In this document: positions 15,284-23,249 of the stretch, piece after piece
How the letters are laid out: each line of letters begins with the position of its first letter
Position numbering within the stretch: the first letter of the stretch is position 1
NCBI GenBank assembly: GCA_946407705.1
Contig: CAMJPC010000020.1
Span: forward strand, 1-33,834
DNA from: an uncultured Clostridia bacterium
GTDB taxonomy: Bacteria > Bacillota > Clostridia > Saccharofermentanales > Saccharofermentanaceae
Direction: 5' to 3'
DNA length: 33,834 nucleotides
Made by a program: the position numbers and the translations under genes
Notes under the pieces: model-generated
Database searches by the model: none
What the model was told of the DNA's origin: nothing
The model's input: only the letters and a program-made list of their open reading frames with translations

Positions 15284-15865
15284 TTATACCTTCGCCTGAT
15301 ATGTGATGTTTGTTACCTTGCCGCTCTCATCGAAGATGAATACGAGTGTGGAAGATCCCTTCTCGTATGTGAGAACTGTCTCTGTAGCGTCCTTAGGATC
15401 ACCGTAAGCCTTCTTGACCTGATCCATTGTGTTGCCGATGAATACGCCCTCAGCTGTGGAAACAGAGTCATCGTTGATAGCGATCATTGCGATACTGTCT
15501 TCGTTACCTACAGGGTTTGTGCTGATAACGAAAGAACCGCCGTTGAATGTGTAGAACTTGGAGATGCCCTGACCAGCGCAGGAAGCAGCTTCCATGTATG
15601 TGTAGTTCTTTCCGAGGCTGTCAATGATCTTGCTGATAGGAGCATTAACAACAACAGAAACTCCGTTGTACTTGAATACGAAGTTGTTAGCCTCAGCGTT
15701 AGGGTCGATAGTAGCCTTGTTCTCACCATCCTGGCCAACCTGGCTCTGTGATGAGATGACATTTATGCCGGAAGAAACAGGCTTCTTCTCATTTTTGCAT
15801 GCAACGAGCGGCATTGCGCAGATTGCAGCTGCAACTACAAGTGCAGAAATTTTTAAAGCTTTCAT
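15284..15865 (-). CDS. Lipoprotein 2 (paired with transglutaminase-like protein 2)
   Basis: A 193-residue predicted lipoprotein: MKALKISALVVAAAICAMPL, then LVAC with the lipid-modified Cys23, a Ser/Gln-rich linker and two small alpha/beta modules (FVFKYNGVSVVVNAPISKII and AEGVFIGNTMDQVKKAYGDP). It shares this layout and several motifs with lipoprotein 1. The ATG at 15865 has GGAGGT 7 nt upstream; the open frame further upstream is not coding-like. The 130-bp gap upstream is AT-rich; I saw no confident promoter there and no terminator after the SGNH gene. Function unknown; the tight pairing with transglutaminase-like gene 2 suggests a partner or inhibitor of that enzyme. Confidence 0.78.
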   Translation of the reverse strand: MKALKISALVVAAAICAMPLVACKNEKKPVSSGINVISSQSQVGQDGENKATIDPNAEANNFVFKYNGVSVVVNAPISKIIDSLGKNYTYMEAASCAGQGISKFYTFNGGSFVISTNPVGNEDSIAMIAINDDSVSTAEGVFIGNTMDQVKKAYGDPKDATETVLTYEKGSSTLVFIFDESGKVTNITYQAKV

Positions 15866-15994
15866 AAACTTACCTCCATAAAAATAACAAGAATATAATA
15901 CATTTAATGCATATTTCAGGCATTCCGAGTTAAACAACAAAATTGTTTTATCGAACTTCAGTATTTTATTATATTATGCACAATGAATTTGCGG

Positions 15995-17095
15995 TTATTC
16001 TATGGCATTTGCTCCATAACTCTTGAGAGTGCCGTATTTCTTGAGTTCTCTCTCCTGATCTTCCCGCATGAAATCATAGAATTCGATCTTTTTGTCGTAC
16101 TTTGCGGCAACCGCCCGGTTCTCCCTGTAATCAGTGAGTTCATAGTTGGTCTTAAGGTATTTTCCGAAATAAACGCTAAGCTTCTCGGCACCGGTCAGAT
16201 TGAGGTGTATGCCTGCATCGTAGGTGTCTTTCGTAAGATCAAGGCCGATCGCATCGGTGTATTTGTTGAAGTTCATGTAAGTAAGGCCGTACTGCTTGGC
16301 ATACTTTTCGACGTTGGCGTCCCACTGCGGATACCAACCGTACTCTAACGGAGCGCGCACAAGGATCAGGGTGATGCCCTTCTCCTCGCAGAGCTGGCGG
16401 ATCTGATCGAGATAATACATGGCGTTATTTCCGAAAGCCGGGTTGATCAGGGGCTGCTGCGGGGGATACTGCGTATAAGGCAGAACGTCGCATCTCATGT
16501 AGTAGCCGTTATGTGAAGTGATGTCTTTGGTGAAGATGTGCTTGAGGTCCGTTGCCGTAAGCTTGTTCCACCTGTCGTGATATCTGAGGACGGGGAAAAC
16601 ATATGAGGCAAAGGTCTCGCCTTTCATCATGGAAACGTTGATCGCATCAGCCTTGTCCTTCGACCATTTCATTCCGTCGAGGGTCATGCGGTTATAGGCC
16701 TCGTTGCGCGGCTTGTCGAACTGCAGGCTGTGAACGGACACCGCGACGATCTTGGGTGTCTCGTGTCTTAACGTATCCCTGAGAAGATAGTAGGACTGCC
16801 AGATGTACTGCTCGCCGGAACCTCTGATATAAGATGAGATACCGTATTCCTGATACATCTTGATCGGGGAAAAGTTCTCGTAAACGTCGCAGTCACCGAA
16901 AAAAACCACATCGTGGGGAACCTTGTCCCTGTAGTATTCCTCGGTGAAGGATCCTTCGATGACGCCCTTCTGATACTTGGGCATGAGGAGCCTTTGTACG
17001 AACCAGAAGATTGCAATACTAACGGCTATCAATATGACAGCCGTAATCAAGCCCTTTGAAAGGGGAGTCTTTTTGTTTGAAACGTTTTCGGTCAT
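15995..17095 (-). CDS. Membrane-anchored SGNH-like protein with Cys in the nucleophile position
   Basis: A 366-residue protein with one N-terminal membrane helix (about 15-37) and an extracytoplasmic SGNH/DUF1574-like domain. Block I reads VVFFGDCDVYENFSP: Cys69 stands where GDSL/SGNH enzymes have Ser. Asp293 and His297 in DAGIHLNLTG form the usual C-terminal D-x-x-x-H element. Related proteins (AlgX, DltD, PatB-like) move or remove acyl groups on surface polymers; a role in modifying a glycan is inferred. It overlaps the upstream glycosyltransferase by one base (TAATG), which ties it to sugar transfer. The Cys could allow thioester chemistry, or the domain could be non-catalytic. Confidence 0.72.
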   Translation of the reverse strand: MTENVSNKKTPLSKGLITAVILIAVSIAIFWFVQRLLMPKYQKGVIEGSFTEEYYRDKVPHDVVFFGDCDVYENFSPIKMYQEYGISSYIRGSGEQYIWQSYYLLRDTLRHETPKIVAVSVHSLQFDKPRNEAYNRMTLDGMKWSKDKADAINVSMMKGETFASYVFPVLRYHDRWNKLTATDLKHIFTKDITSHNGYYMRCDVLPYTQYPPQQPLINPAFGNNAMYYLDQIRQLCEEKGITLILVRAPLEYGWYPQWDANVEKYAKQYGLTYMNFNKYTDAIGLDLTKDTYDAGIHLNLTGAEKLSVYFGKYLKTNYELTDYRENRAVAAKYDKKIEFYDFMREDQERELKKYGTLKSYGANAIE

Positions 17096-17799
17096 TACAT
17101 CGCCTTTTTGAGATTGTGGAAATCCTTAAGCGCCTTCCAGCCGATCTTGATGATCTTGCGGATGTTGATCGAATTCTTTCCGCCCTGTCTCGGTCTGAAG
17201 GTTACCTGCCTGAAGGTCATCTCTTCCTTATAGTAAGCAAAATATGTGGTCATCATGATGTTGGGGAGGTTGTAGTCCTTGTCGAGTCTCGGCAGGTACT
17301 TTGCAACCGTCTTCGCATTCATGAGTCTGAAGGGTGCGTTAGCATCCGGAACCTTGACGTGGAAATAGCACTTGAGAAGGAAGCAGACAACCTTCTCAAC
17401 GAAGGCTCTGGACTTACCGTCGCCTCTTACCGCCCTGTGTCCGAAAATACCCTTGTATCCGTTGCGGAGCTGCCAGAATGCATCGAACTCCTCGGGCAGT
17501 GTCTGTCCGTCAGAATCCGTCTGGAAGATATAGTCGGCGCCGTTCTTGATGGCATATGAATAGAGAGCGATCACCTTGGGTCCGTGGAACTTGCCCGTAT
17601 CGGAAAGTATCTCGAGCTGCGGATATGTCTCCTGCATCTTTACGAGGATATCGTGAGTCTCATCTGTACTGCCGCTGTCAGCGACAACCAGTCTTGAATC
17701 GGGGTTCTTGCCCTCGAGCACCTGATACCAGGAGGACACGACTTCTTCGATGTTATCCTTTTCGTTGTAAGCCGGCATAACGACATATAGCGTATCCAT
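17095..17799 (-). CDS. GT2 family glycosyltransferase, soluble
   Basis: A 234-residue GT-A fold glycosyltransferase. The N-terminal VVMPAYNEKDNIEEVV and VVADSGSTDET are typical of dolichyl-phosphate-mannose-synthase-like GT2 enzymes. The metal-binding D95-x-D97 is in FQTDSDGQT. The length is right for the catalytic domain alone, and no membrane helix is visible. Basic residues near the C-terminus (RPRQGGKNSINIRKIIKIG) could hold it at the membrane. It starts 1 nt after the GtrB-like gene stop, with GGAGG inside that gene, so both act in one pathway. Donor and acceptor cannot be read from the sequence. Confidence 0.87.
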   Translation of the reverse strand: MDTLYVVMPAYNEKDNIEEVVSSWYQVLEGKNPDSRLVVADSGSTDETHDILVKMQETYPQLEILSDTGKFHGPKVIALYSYAIKNGADYIFQTDSDGQTLPEEFDAFWQLRNGYKGIFGHRAVRGDGKSRAFVEKVVCFLLKCYFHVKVPDANAPFRLMNAKTVAKYLPRLDKDYNLPNIMMTTYFAYYKEEMTFRQVTFRPRQGGKNSINIRKIIKIGWKALKDFHNLKKAM

Positions 17800-17800
17800 A

Positions 17801-18766
17801 TCAGTCCTCCGTTACCTCACTAAGATTCTTCCTCTCGTCAATGATGTAACGAGGGCGGTGCTTTGTTTCAAGATATATCTTTCCGATGTATTCGCCGATC
17901 ACTCCGAGGCTGATCATCTGCATGCCGCTGACAAAACAGATGATACAAGTTGTTGAAGTCCAACCTTCAACGGTGCCTCCGACAATGGCTCCGTATAACG
18001 CGTAGATGATTCCGATGAGAGACATCAGCGCGACGACGATGCCCAGGAACGTGATGATCCTGAGCGGCTTTACGGAGAATGAAGTAATGCCGTCGATCGC
18101 AAATGAGAGCATCTTGCCCAAAGGATAGTGAGTGGTTCCGGCGATCCTTTCGGCACGCGAATAATAAACTACGGAACTCTTAAATCCTATGTGGGGAATG
18201 ATGCCTCTGAGGAAGATGTTGACTTCGTTATATCCTGCGAGCGCGTCCAGAACGCGGCTGCTCATGAGACGGTAATCGGCGTGATTCGGGATGATGTCGA
18301 CGCCCATTGTGCGGAGAAGCGAATAGTAGCTCTCTGCGGTGGTTCTCTTGAACCAGGAATCGGAAGTCCTGTCGTTACGCACGCCGTAAACGATGTCGCT
18401 TCCCTTCAGATATTCATCGACCATCTGGTCAGCGCAGTTGATGTCATCCTGGCCGTCGCAGTCCATCGAAATGGTGATGTCGCAGCGGAGTCTTGCCTCC
18501 ATGAGACCTGCGATGAGAGCATTCTGATGGCCGCGGTTGTGCGAGAGCGAAATGCCTGCGTAGTGTTCATCCTGTTCGGTAAGGGATGAGATTATCTCCC
18601 ATGTCTTATCCTTGCTGCCGTCGTTGACGAACATGACACGGCTGTCTGAGCTGATCTTGCCTGATTCGATCAGGGAATTGAGCTTGGCAAGGAAAAGGCC
18701 GCTAGTCTCAGGAAGGACCTGCTCCTCGTTGTAGCATGGAATGACAAAATACAAAATGGGTTCCAC
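17801..18766 (-). CDS. GtrB-like GT2 glycosyltransferase (polyprenyl-phosphate type)
   Basis: A 321-residue enzyme of the GtrB/YkoT/bactoprenol glucosyltransferase type: GT-A domain with FVIPCYNEEQVLPET and D102-x-D104 in SMDCDGQDD, then two C-terminal membrane helices (about 235-262 and 271-294) and GEYIGKIYLETKHRPRY, a family signature. Such enzymes load a sugar on undecaprenyl phosphate on the inner face of the membrane for later transfer outside. The start is GTG with GGAG 8 nt upstream. An extended -10 promoter lies in the gap after transglutaminase-like gene 3. No flippase or GT-C transferase gene is seen in the window. Confidence 0.9.
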   Translation of the reverse strand: MEPILYFVIPCYNEEQVLPETSGLFLAKLNSLIESGKISSDSRVMFVNDGSKDKTWEIISSLTEQDEHYAGISLSHNRGHQNALIAGLMEARLRCDITISMDCDGQDDINCADQMVDEYLKGSDIVYGVRNDRTSDSWFKRTTAESYYSLLRTMGVDIIPNHADYRLMSSRVLDALAGYNEVNIFLRGIIPHIGFKSSVVYYSRAERIAGTTHYPLGKMLSFAIDGITSFSVKPLRIITFLGIVVALMSLIGIIYALYGAIVGGTVEGWTSTTCIICFVSGMQMISLGVIGEYIGKIYLETKHRPRYIIDERKNLSEVTED

Positions 18767-18797
18767 AAGACGCTCCGGTTAATGAAATCAATGATTT

Positions 18798-18806
18798 ATT
18801 ATACCA
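18798..18806 (-). promoter_or_regulatory. Extended -10 promoter for the glycosyltransferase-SGNH genes
   Basis: TGG-TATAAT on the minus strand (TATAAT 18803-18798) in the 59-bp gap before the GTG start. The -35 region is poor, as is common for extended -10 promoters. The predicted leader is about 25 nt. Confidence 0.5.
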
Positions 18807-18825
18807 TATTCCGCCTGTTGAATAT

Positions 18826-20580
18826 TTAAGTCTTTATCTTGTGATTCTTGTAATCGATTTTCTTCTGGACCGAGCCCGTAGCGCTGTCAGGATACTTCTT
18901 CTGATCGAACTCAAATCCGTTCCAGCCGTCATGCCAGAACGCGAGAAGTTCCTTCGTCGTATACATGAAGAAATAACTCTCGTAGTTCTGTCTCCATGTG
19001 GCGTCGCAGTGATACCACTGGCCGTCTATCTTTACATAGTTCCAGTAGTGCTTTGCAACCCTGTAAGGCCACCTTGTGACGAACATGTTCTCAATGCCGC
19101 AGACATCGAGCATCGCCTTGACGCAGGAAGCCGTTGAAAGGCAGTTGCCCCTTCTCTCCTTGAATGCGTTGTATGCGCCTTCAGTCCATGACTTGGGCTT
19201 GATCCTCAGGTTGAACCTGATGTTGTATCTGCACCACCAGACGATCTGGAGCGCTTTTTCCATGTCGGTCATGCCGGGCGTTATGATCGTATCCAGTATC
19301 TCTTTCGCCTGCTTGTAAACGACTTCGGGCTCAACGTAGTTCTTCGGCTTCGGCTTGATCTTTACGTTGATGGTGACTTCCGTCTTATTGCCCGTAAAAT
19401 CCGTTGCCTTGTAAACGGCCTGGTAGTCACCTGCCTTGCTCAGCTGAACTCCTGAAGTATCGATGTCGAGCTTGGGTTCCTTGTCGTAGTTGTCTGAAAC
19501 GGTAATGCCTGTTCTGTAAGAGATAGACTCTCCGAGGATTATCGTAATGTCCCTTGTTCCCTGGATGACGGGAGCAACGCTGTCTCTGGTAACCTTCAAA
19601 GGCACGGGGACTATCGTCTCGTTTCCCGCGGCATCGGTAAGCTTTGCGGAAGCGGTGAAATCACCGCCGGTTGAGATGTCCGGAACCTCTGCCCATGTGA
19701 CAGTTACTGGCGTCATGTCCTTAATGTTGGTAACGCACTTGGAAGCTTCGGGGACCGGGCCTACGGAGAACAGTTCCTGCGTGACCGCCTCACCTTCCGG
19801 AGGCGTTGTGTCCGCTACGACAAGTTCGCAGTTGTGGTCGATCCCGTAAAGCGTGATGACGAAGAAAACAGACTGCGGCGCATTATAGTCAACAGATGAG
19901 AAATCGAGGTTCGTACTGAGGTACTGCGGGTACTTCGGTTCGCCCTCAAGGAACATGTCAAAGGACGCGGAAGTACCGACTTCAACAGTCACCTTTTTCT
20001 TGATCAGCGAAGATTCGTCGATCATGAAGAACGTGAAGAAAACGAGCACGCCGACGATCGCCAGGAACAGCCCGAAAAGAATGAACGGACGGATCGGGAT
20101 CTTCTGCTTGGGAGATGCCGGTTTCTTTACTTCAGGTGCCTTCTGTGCCGGTGAATGCTGGACAGGGCTCTTTTCAGCGGGTCTTGCTGCAACTGCCCTT
20201 GTTTCGGCAGGCCTTTTTACAACGGGCTTTGTTACGACCGGCCTGTTTTCGGCACGCTTAACCACGACCTGCCTGGTCTCGGCCGAAGGATGAGGTCTTA
20301 CCTGTCTGTTCCTGTTCGGATGAGGAGGTGCCTGTCTCTGACCCTGACGGATGCGGGGATCGCGAGGCGCATTCTGCTGCGGTCTCTGAGGAACCGGTCT
20401 TTGCCGATTTGCATGCGGAGCAGGATTGTTCCTTCCACGTTGAACGGCCGGGGTGTTCCCGGCCGCGTGATTCATCTGTACCTGTTTTTGAGCCTTATGA
20501 GTCGGCTGAGCATTCCCCTGCATTTTTCGGGCGGGGGCGTTATTGTGGCGCTCAGGAGATGCTGGCTGCTTGTCGGTCAT
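18826..20580 (-). CDS. Membrane-anchored Ig-like/transglutaminase-like protein 3, with long cytoplasmic tail
   Basis: A 584-residue paralogue with a striking N-terminus. Residues 1-160 are low-complexity, basic and rich in Pro, Gln, Arg, His and Ala (RRP-, KRPAE-, VTKPV-like phrases), predicted disordered and cytoplasmic. A membrane helix follows at 163-187. Three Ig-like modules (about 196-258, 259-332, 333-410) lead to the transglutaminase-like domain with Cys480 (RRGNCLST), His511 (KHYWNYV) and Asp526 (YHCDATW). The tail SVQKKIDYKNHKIK is shared with protein 4. The ATG overlaps the protein 4 stop by 4 nt and has no Shine-Dalgarno, so translation is probably coupled. Confidence 0.85.
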   Translation of the reverse strand: MTDKQPASPERHNNAPARKMQGNAQPTHKAQKQVQMNHAAGNTPAVQRGRNNPAPHANRQRPVPQRPQQNAPRDPRIRQGQRQAPPHPNRNRQVRPHPSAETRQVVVKRAENRPVVTKPVVKRPAETRAVAARPAEKSPVQHSPAQKAPEVKKPASPKQKIPIRPFILFGLFLAIVGVLVFFTFFMIDESSLIKKKVTVEVGTSASFDMFLEGEPKYPQYLSTNLDFSSVDYNAPQSVFFVITLYGIDHNCELVVADTTPPEGEAVTQELFSVGPVPEASKCVTNIKDMTPVTVTWAEVPDISTGGDFTASAKLTDAAGNETIVPVPLKVTRDSVAPVIQGTRDITIILGESISYRTGITVSDNYDKEPKLDIDTSGVQLSKAGDYQAVYKATDFTGNKTEVTINVKIKPKPKNYVEPEVVYKQAKEILDTIITPGMTDMEKALQIVWWCRYNIRFNLRIKPKSWTEGAYNAFKERRGNCLSTASCVKAMLDVCGIENMFVTRWPYRVAKHYWNYVKIDGQWYHCDATWRQNYESYFFMYTTKELLAFWHDGWNGFEFDQKKYPDSATGSVQKKIDYKNHKIKT

Positions 20581-22106
20581 TTCTTAACTTTGTGGTTTCT
20601 GTAATCAATGGTTTTCTGAACTGATTTGGTTGCGGATTCAGGATAACTTGCAACCTTGAAGTTATAGCCGTTCCAACCGTTGTGATAGAAAGACTGCAAC
20701 TCCTTAGTAGTATACATGAAAAAGTAGCTGTTATATCCTTTTCTCGGAGTCGAATCGCAGTGATACCACTGATCGTCGATCTTGATGTAGTTCCAGTAGT
20801 GGACGCTCCATCTGAAAGGATGACGCTTTACGAGCATATTCTCGATACCGCAGAGGTTGAGCATCTCTCTTACTGCACAGGCAAAGCCGTAGCATGTTCC
20901 GCGTCTCTTGGTGAGAGCATCGTAAGCAGCTCTGTTTCTGGATGTCTTGTCGGCCTTAGCGATGTATCCGATGTTATATCTGCACCACCATACGATCTGA
21001 AGAGCCTTTTCCTTGGGTGTCATGCCTTCCTTGATGATCTTCTTCAGGATCTTCTGGGCAGCTGCATCAACAACATCCTGCTCGACATAAGACTTGGGCT
21101 TCTTTGTAAGCTCGACTTCGATCTCTGCAGTAGCCTTGTTGCCTGAGAAGTCAGTGGCGGTGTAGATTACCTTGTATTTGCCCGGCTTGCTGAGATCAAC
21201 GTTTGATGTGTCGATCGTCAGAGTGGGATTCTCATCGTAGTCATCGGTTACGGTAACGCCGTCTCTGTATACGATGCTGCTGTCCGTGAAGCCGCTGTAG
21301 TTCTTTGTTCCTGCGATGACCGGAGGAGTGCTGTCCCTTGTGACTGAAAGAGGGACCATTACGGAAGCGGTGTTGCCGACTGCGTCCGTGAGGAGCGCTT
21401 CAGCCTTGAACTCACCGCCTGCGCTGATATCGGGGATCTTGCCCCACTTAAGAGTAACCTCGGTACGGTCCTTTACGTTCTTGACGCACTTTTCGACGTC
21501 AGGGAGCTTATCGACTGAGAACATCTTCTGAGGGATGCCGACACCCGTAGGAGGTGTCGTATCAGCTATCTCAAGCTGGCACTCCATGTTTGTCCAGAGA
21601 TATGTGATCGTGAAACTGATCGTCTGGGGAACGTCAACGTTTACCGTCGAGAAATCGAGGTTGCAGTCTTTGAATTCAGGGAATGAGATGTTGTCGTTGT
21701 AGAAAAGGCTCTCTGCGATGGGGCAGCCTACCTCAACGATTACTCTCCTGTTGATCTTGTTGGTCTCTTTGTCGTAGATCTTGATGGCAATATAAGCAGC
21801 GAGGATCAGTATGGTAAGAAGCAAAAGGAAAGACAGGGCAACAACGCGTGACTTGGGCTTTGCCTCTGCCTTTTCGGCTGTCTTGGCTGCTGCCTTTGCT
21901 TTGGAAGCAGTCTCGGATTTGGAAGAAGAAGATTTGACCGCAGGCTTTGCGCTTGTGGTTGTTCTTACTGCAGGCTTGCCTGCAGGACGGCTCTGGCTGT
22001 GCCTGATCTCATTCTCATGCTTGATGGCTCTCACCATCGCCGTGTCGGCAGATCTGATGGGAGCTCTCGAATGAAGCGAGCTTGAAGGTTCCAGTTTGTT
22101 TTCCAT
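20577..22106 (-). CDS. Membrane-anchored Ig-like/transglutaminase-like protein 4
   Basis: A 509-residue paralogue, closest to protein 3 (shared IVWWCRYNI, QWYHCD, YFFMYTTKEL). Residues 1-86 are a Lys/Ala/Ser-rich cytoplasmic segment, with a membrane helix at 88-110 and three Ig-like modules (about 120-182, 183-257, 258-335). The catalytic domain has Cys405 (RRGTCYGFA), His436 (VHYWNYI) and Asp451 (YHCDSTP). The C-terminal tail is SVQKTIDYRNHKVKK. AAAGGA lies 8 nt before the ATG and a good promoter lies upstream, making this the first gene of the whole nine-gene run. The substrate is unknown. Confidence 0.86.
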   Translation of the reverse strand: MENKLEPSSSLHSRAPIRSADTAMVRAIKHENEIRHSQSRPAGKPAVRTTTSAKPAVKSSSSKSETASKAKAAAKTAEKAEAKPKSRVVALSFLLLLTILILAAYIAIKIYDKETNKINRRVIVEVGCPIAESLFYNDNISFPEFKDCNLDFSTVNVDVPQTISFTITYLWTNMECQLEIADTTPPTGVGIPQKMFSVDKLPDVEKCVKNVKDRTEVTLKWGKIPDISAGGEFKAEALLTDAVGNTASVMVPLSVTRDSTPPVIAGTKNYSGFTDSSIVYRDGVTVTDDYDENPTLTIDTSNVDLSKPGKYKVIYTATDFSGNKATAEIEVELTKKPKSYVEQDVVDAAAQKILKKIIKEGMTPKEKALQIVWWCRYNIGYIAKADKTSRNRAAYDALTKRRGTCYGFACAVREMLNLCGIENMLVKRHPFRWSVHYWNYIKIDDQWYHCDSTPRKGYNSYFFMYTTKELQSFYHNGWNGYNFKVASYPESATKSVQKTIDYRNHKVKK

Positions 22107-22145
22107 TAAAGCAATCCTTTTCCGTCTAATCGGTTTTCCGCCGCT

Positions 22146-22173
22146 ATCTTATATTTGGAGTGGGAAATGTCAA
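22146..22173 (-). promoter_or_regulatory. Promoter for the transglutaminase-like cluster
   Basis: Perfect TTGACA (-35, 22173-22168), 16-bp spacer and TAAGAT (-10, 22151-22146) on the minus strand, about 40 bp before the start of transglutaminase-like gene 4. The rest of the 225-bp gap (22174-22331) is AT-rich in its middle, and I see no other clear element. Confidence 0.65.
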
Positions 22174-22327
22174 GGCTTTCGGACCGAACTGCCACTAGAA
22201 TTCCTCACTATACGGGTCAACTGTAACGAGATTTTAACACTAAGCCGCTATTTATAATAAAAATAAAAAGCAGAATATGATTTCCATCAGCGCCGCCGTT
22301 TTGGGTAATTCCACCATGAAAAGACGG

Positions 22328-22333
22328 TATAAT
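22328..22333 (+). promoter_or_regulatory. Candidate -10 box for the radical SAM gene
   Basis: TATAAT on the plus strand, 7 nt before the ATG at 22341 and overlapping an alternative ATG at 22332. No convincing -35 is seen. If it is real, the transcript would begin at the start codon. Confidence 0.3.
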
Positions 22334-22340
22334 GACATCT

Positions 22341-23249
22341 ATGGATACTTCTCTTTACTCCCCGTGCGAACTCTGTCCGAGGCGCTGCAAAGCTGACAGG
22401 ACAAACGGCAAGACAGGCTTTTGCGGAATGCCCGCGGAAGTCATTGTCAACAAGTCCATGATCCACACGGGAGAAGAACCGGTCCTCGGAGGCAAAGGAG
22501 GATGCGGCGCTGTATTTTTCGAAGGGTGCTCATTAAGATGCATCTTCTGCCAAAATCACAGGATCACTTCACTCACCGGAAAAGGCAGATCCTACGATGA
22601 GGAAAGCCTCGCAAAACTCTTCCATGAACTAGCCTCCGAAGGCGCGGGAGCGATCGATCTGGTTACTCCCATGCACTACGCTCCGACGGTTGCGAAAGCA
22701 ATAAAACGAGCAAAAGAAACAGGTTTAAAACTGCCCGTCATCTGCAATTGCTCGGGCTATGAATCAGTCAGCACTTTGAAGCTTTTCGACGGCCTCGTCG
22801 ACATATATCTTCCCGACCTGAAATACTATTCATCCAAGGTCTCGGCCAAATACGCGAATGCTCCTGATTACTTCACGACTGCATGCATGGCGCTTGATGA
22901 GATGTTCCGTCAGGTTGGCAGATTTGAAATTGACGGATCGACCGGCATGATGCAAAAAGGCATGATCGTAAGACACATGATGCTTCCGGGAAATCTTTTC
23001 GACAGCAAGCACATAATCGATTATCTCGTGTCCAGATTCGGCGACGACATCTTTATCAGTCTCATGAGCCAGTACACTCCGATGCCCCACATTCTCGAAA
23101 ACGAAAAGTCCCCTGAAGAACTCAGGAGACCTCTTTCAAAAGATAACTATGAGAAGCTTTGCGGTTACCTCGCTGATCTCGGCCAGACTAACGCTTTCAT
23201 TCAGGAAATGTCGTCTTCGGGAAGCCTTATGATCCCCGATTTCAATTAG
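22341..23249 (+). CDS. PflX-like radical SAM protein
   Basis: A 302-residue radical SAM protein of the COG1313 (PflX) type, related to pyruvate formate-lyase activases. An N-terminal cysteine group (CELCPRRC ... GFCG) precedes the 4Fe-4S/SAM motif CSLRCIFCQN (C-x3-C-x2-C), followed by strands typical of the partial TIM barrel (IDLVTPMHYAPTV, VDIYLPDLKYYS). Family function is not established; activation of a glycyl radical enzyme is one proposal. The ATG at 22341 is preferred; the one 9 nt upstream lies inside a TATAAT. Neither has a Shine-Dalgarno. It is one of two plus-strand genes and its end overlaps the DUF134 gene by 8 bp tail to tail. Confidence 0.85.
   Translation: MDTSLYSPCELCPRRCKADRTNGKTGFCGMPAEVIVNKSMIHTGEEPVLGGKGGCGAVFFEGCSLRCIFCQNHRITSLTGKGRSYDEESLAKLFHELASEGAGAIDLVTPMHYAPTVAKAIKRAKETGLKLPVICNCSGYESVSTLKLFDGLVDIYLPDLKYYSSKVSAKYANAPDYFTTACMALDEMFRQVGRFEIDGSTGMMQKGMIVRHMMLPGNLFDSKHIIDYLVSRFGDDIFISLMSQYTPMPHILENEKSPEELRRPLSKDNYEKLCGYLADLGQTNAFIQEMSSSGSLMIPDFN

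Noticed and set aside
15866..15994. Promoter for lipoprotein 2
   Set aside because: Several AT-rich hexamers resemble -10 boxes but none has a matching -35 at 16-18 bp; no confident call.
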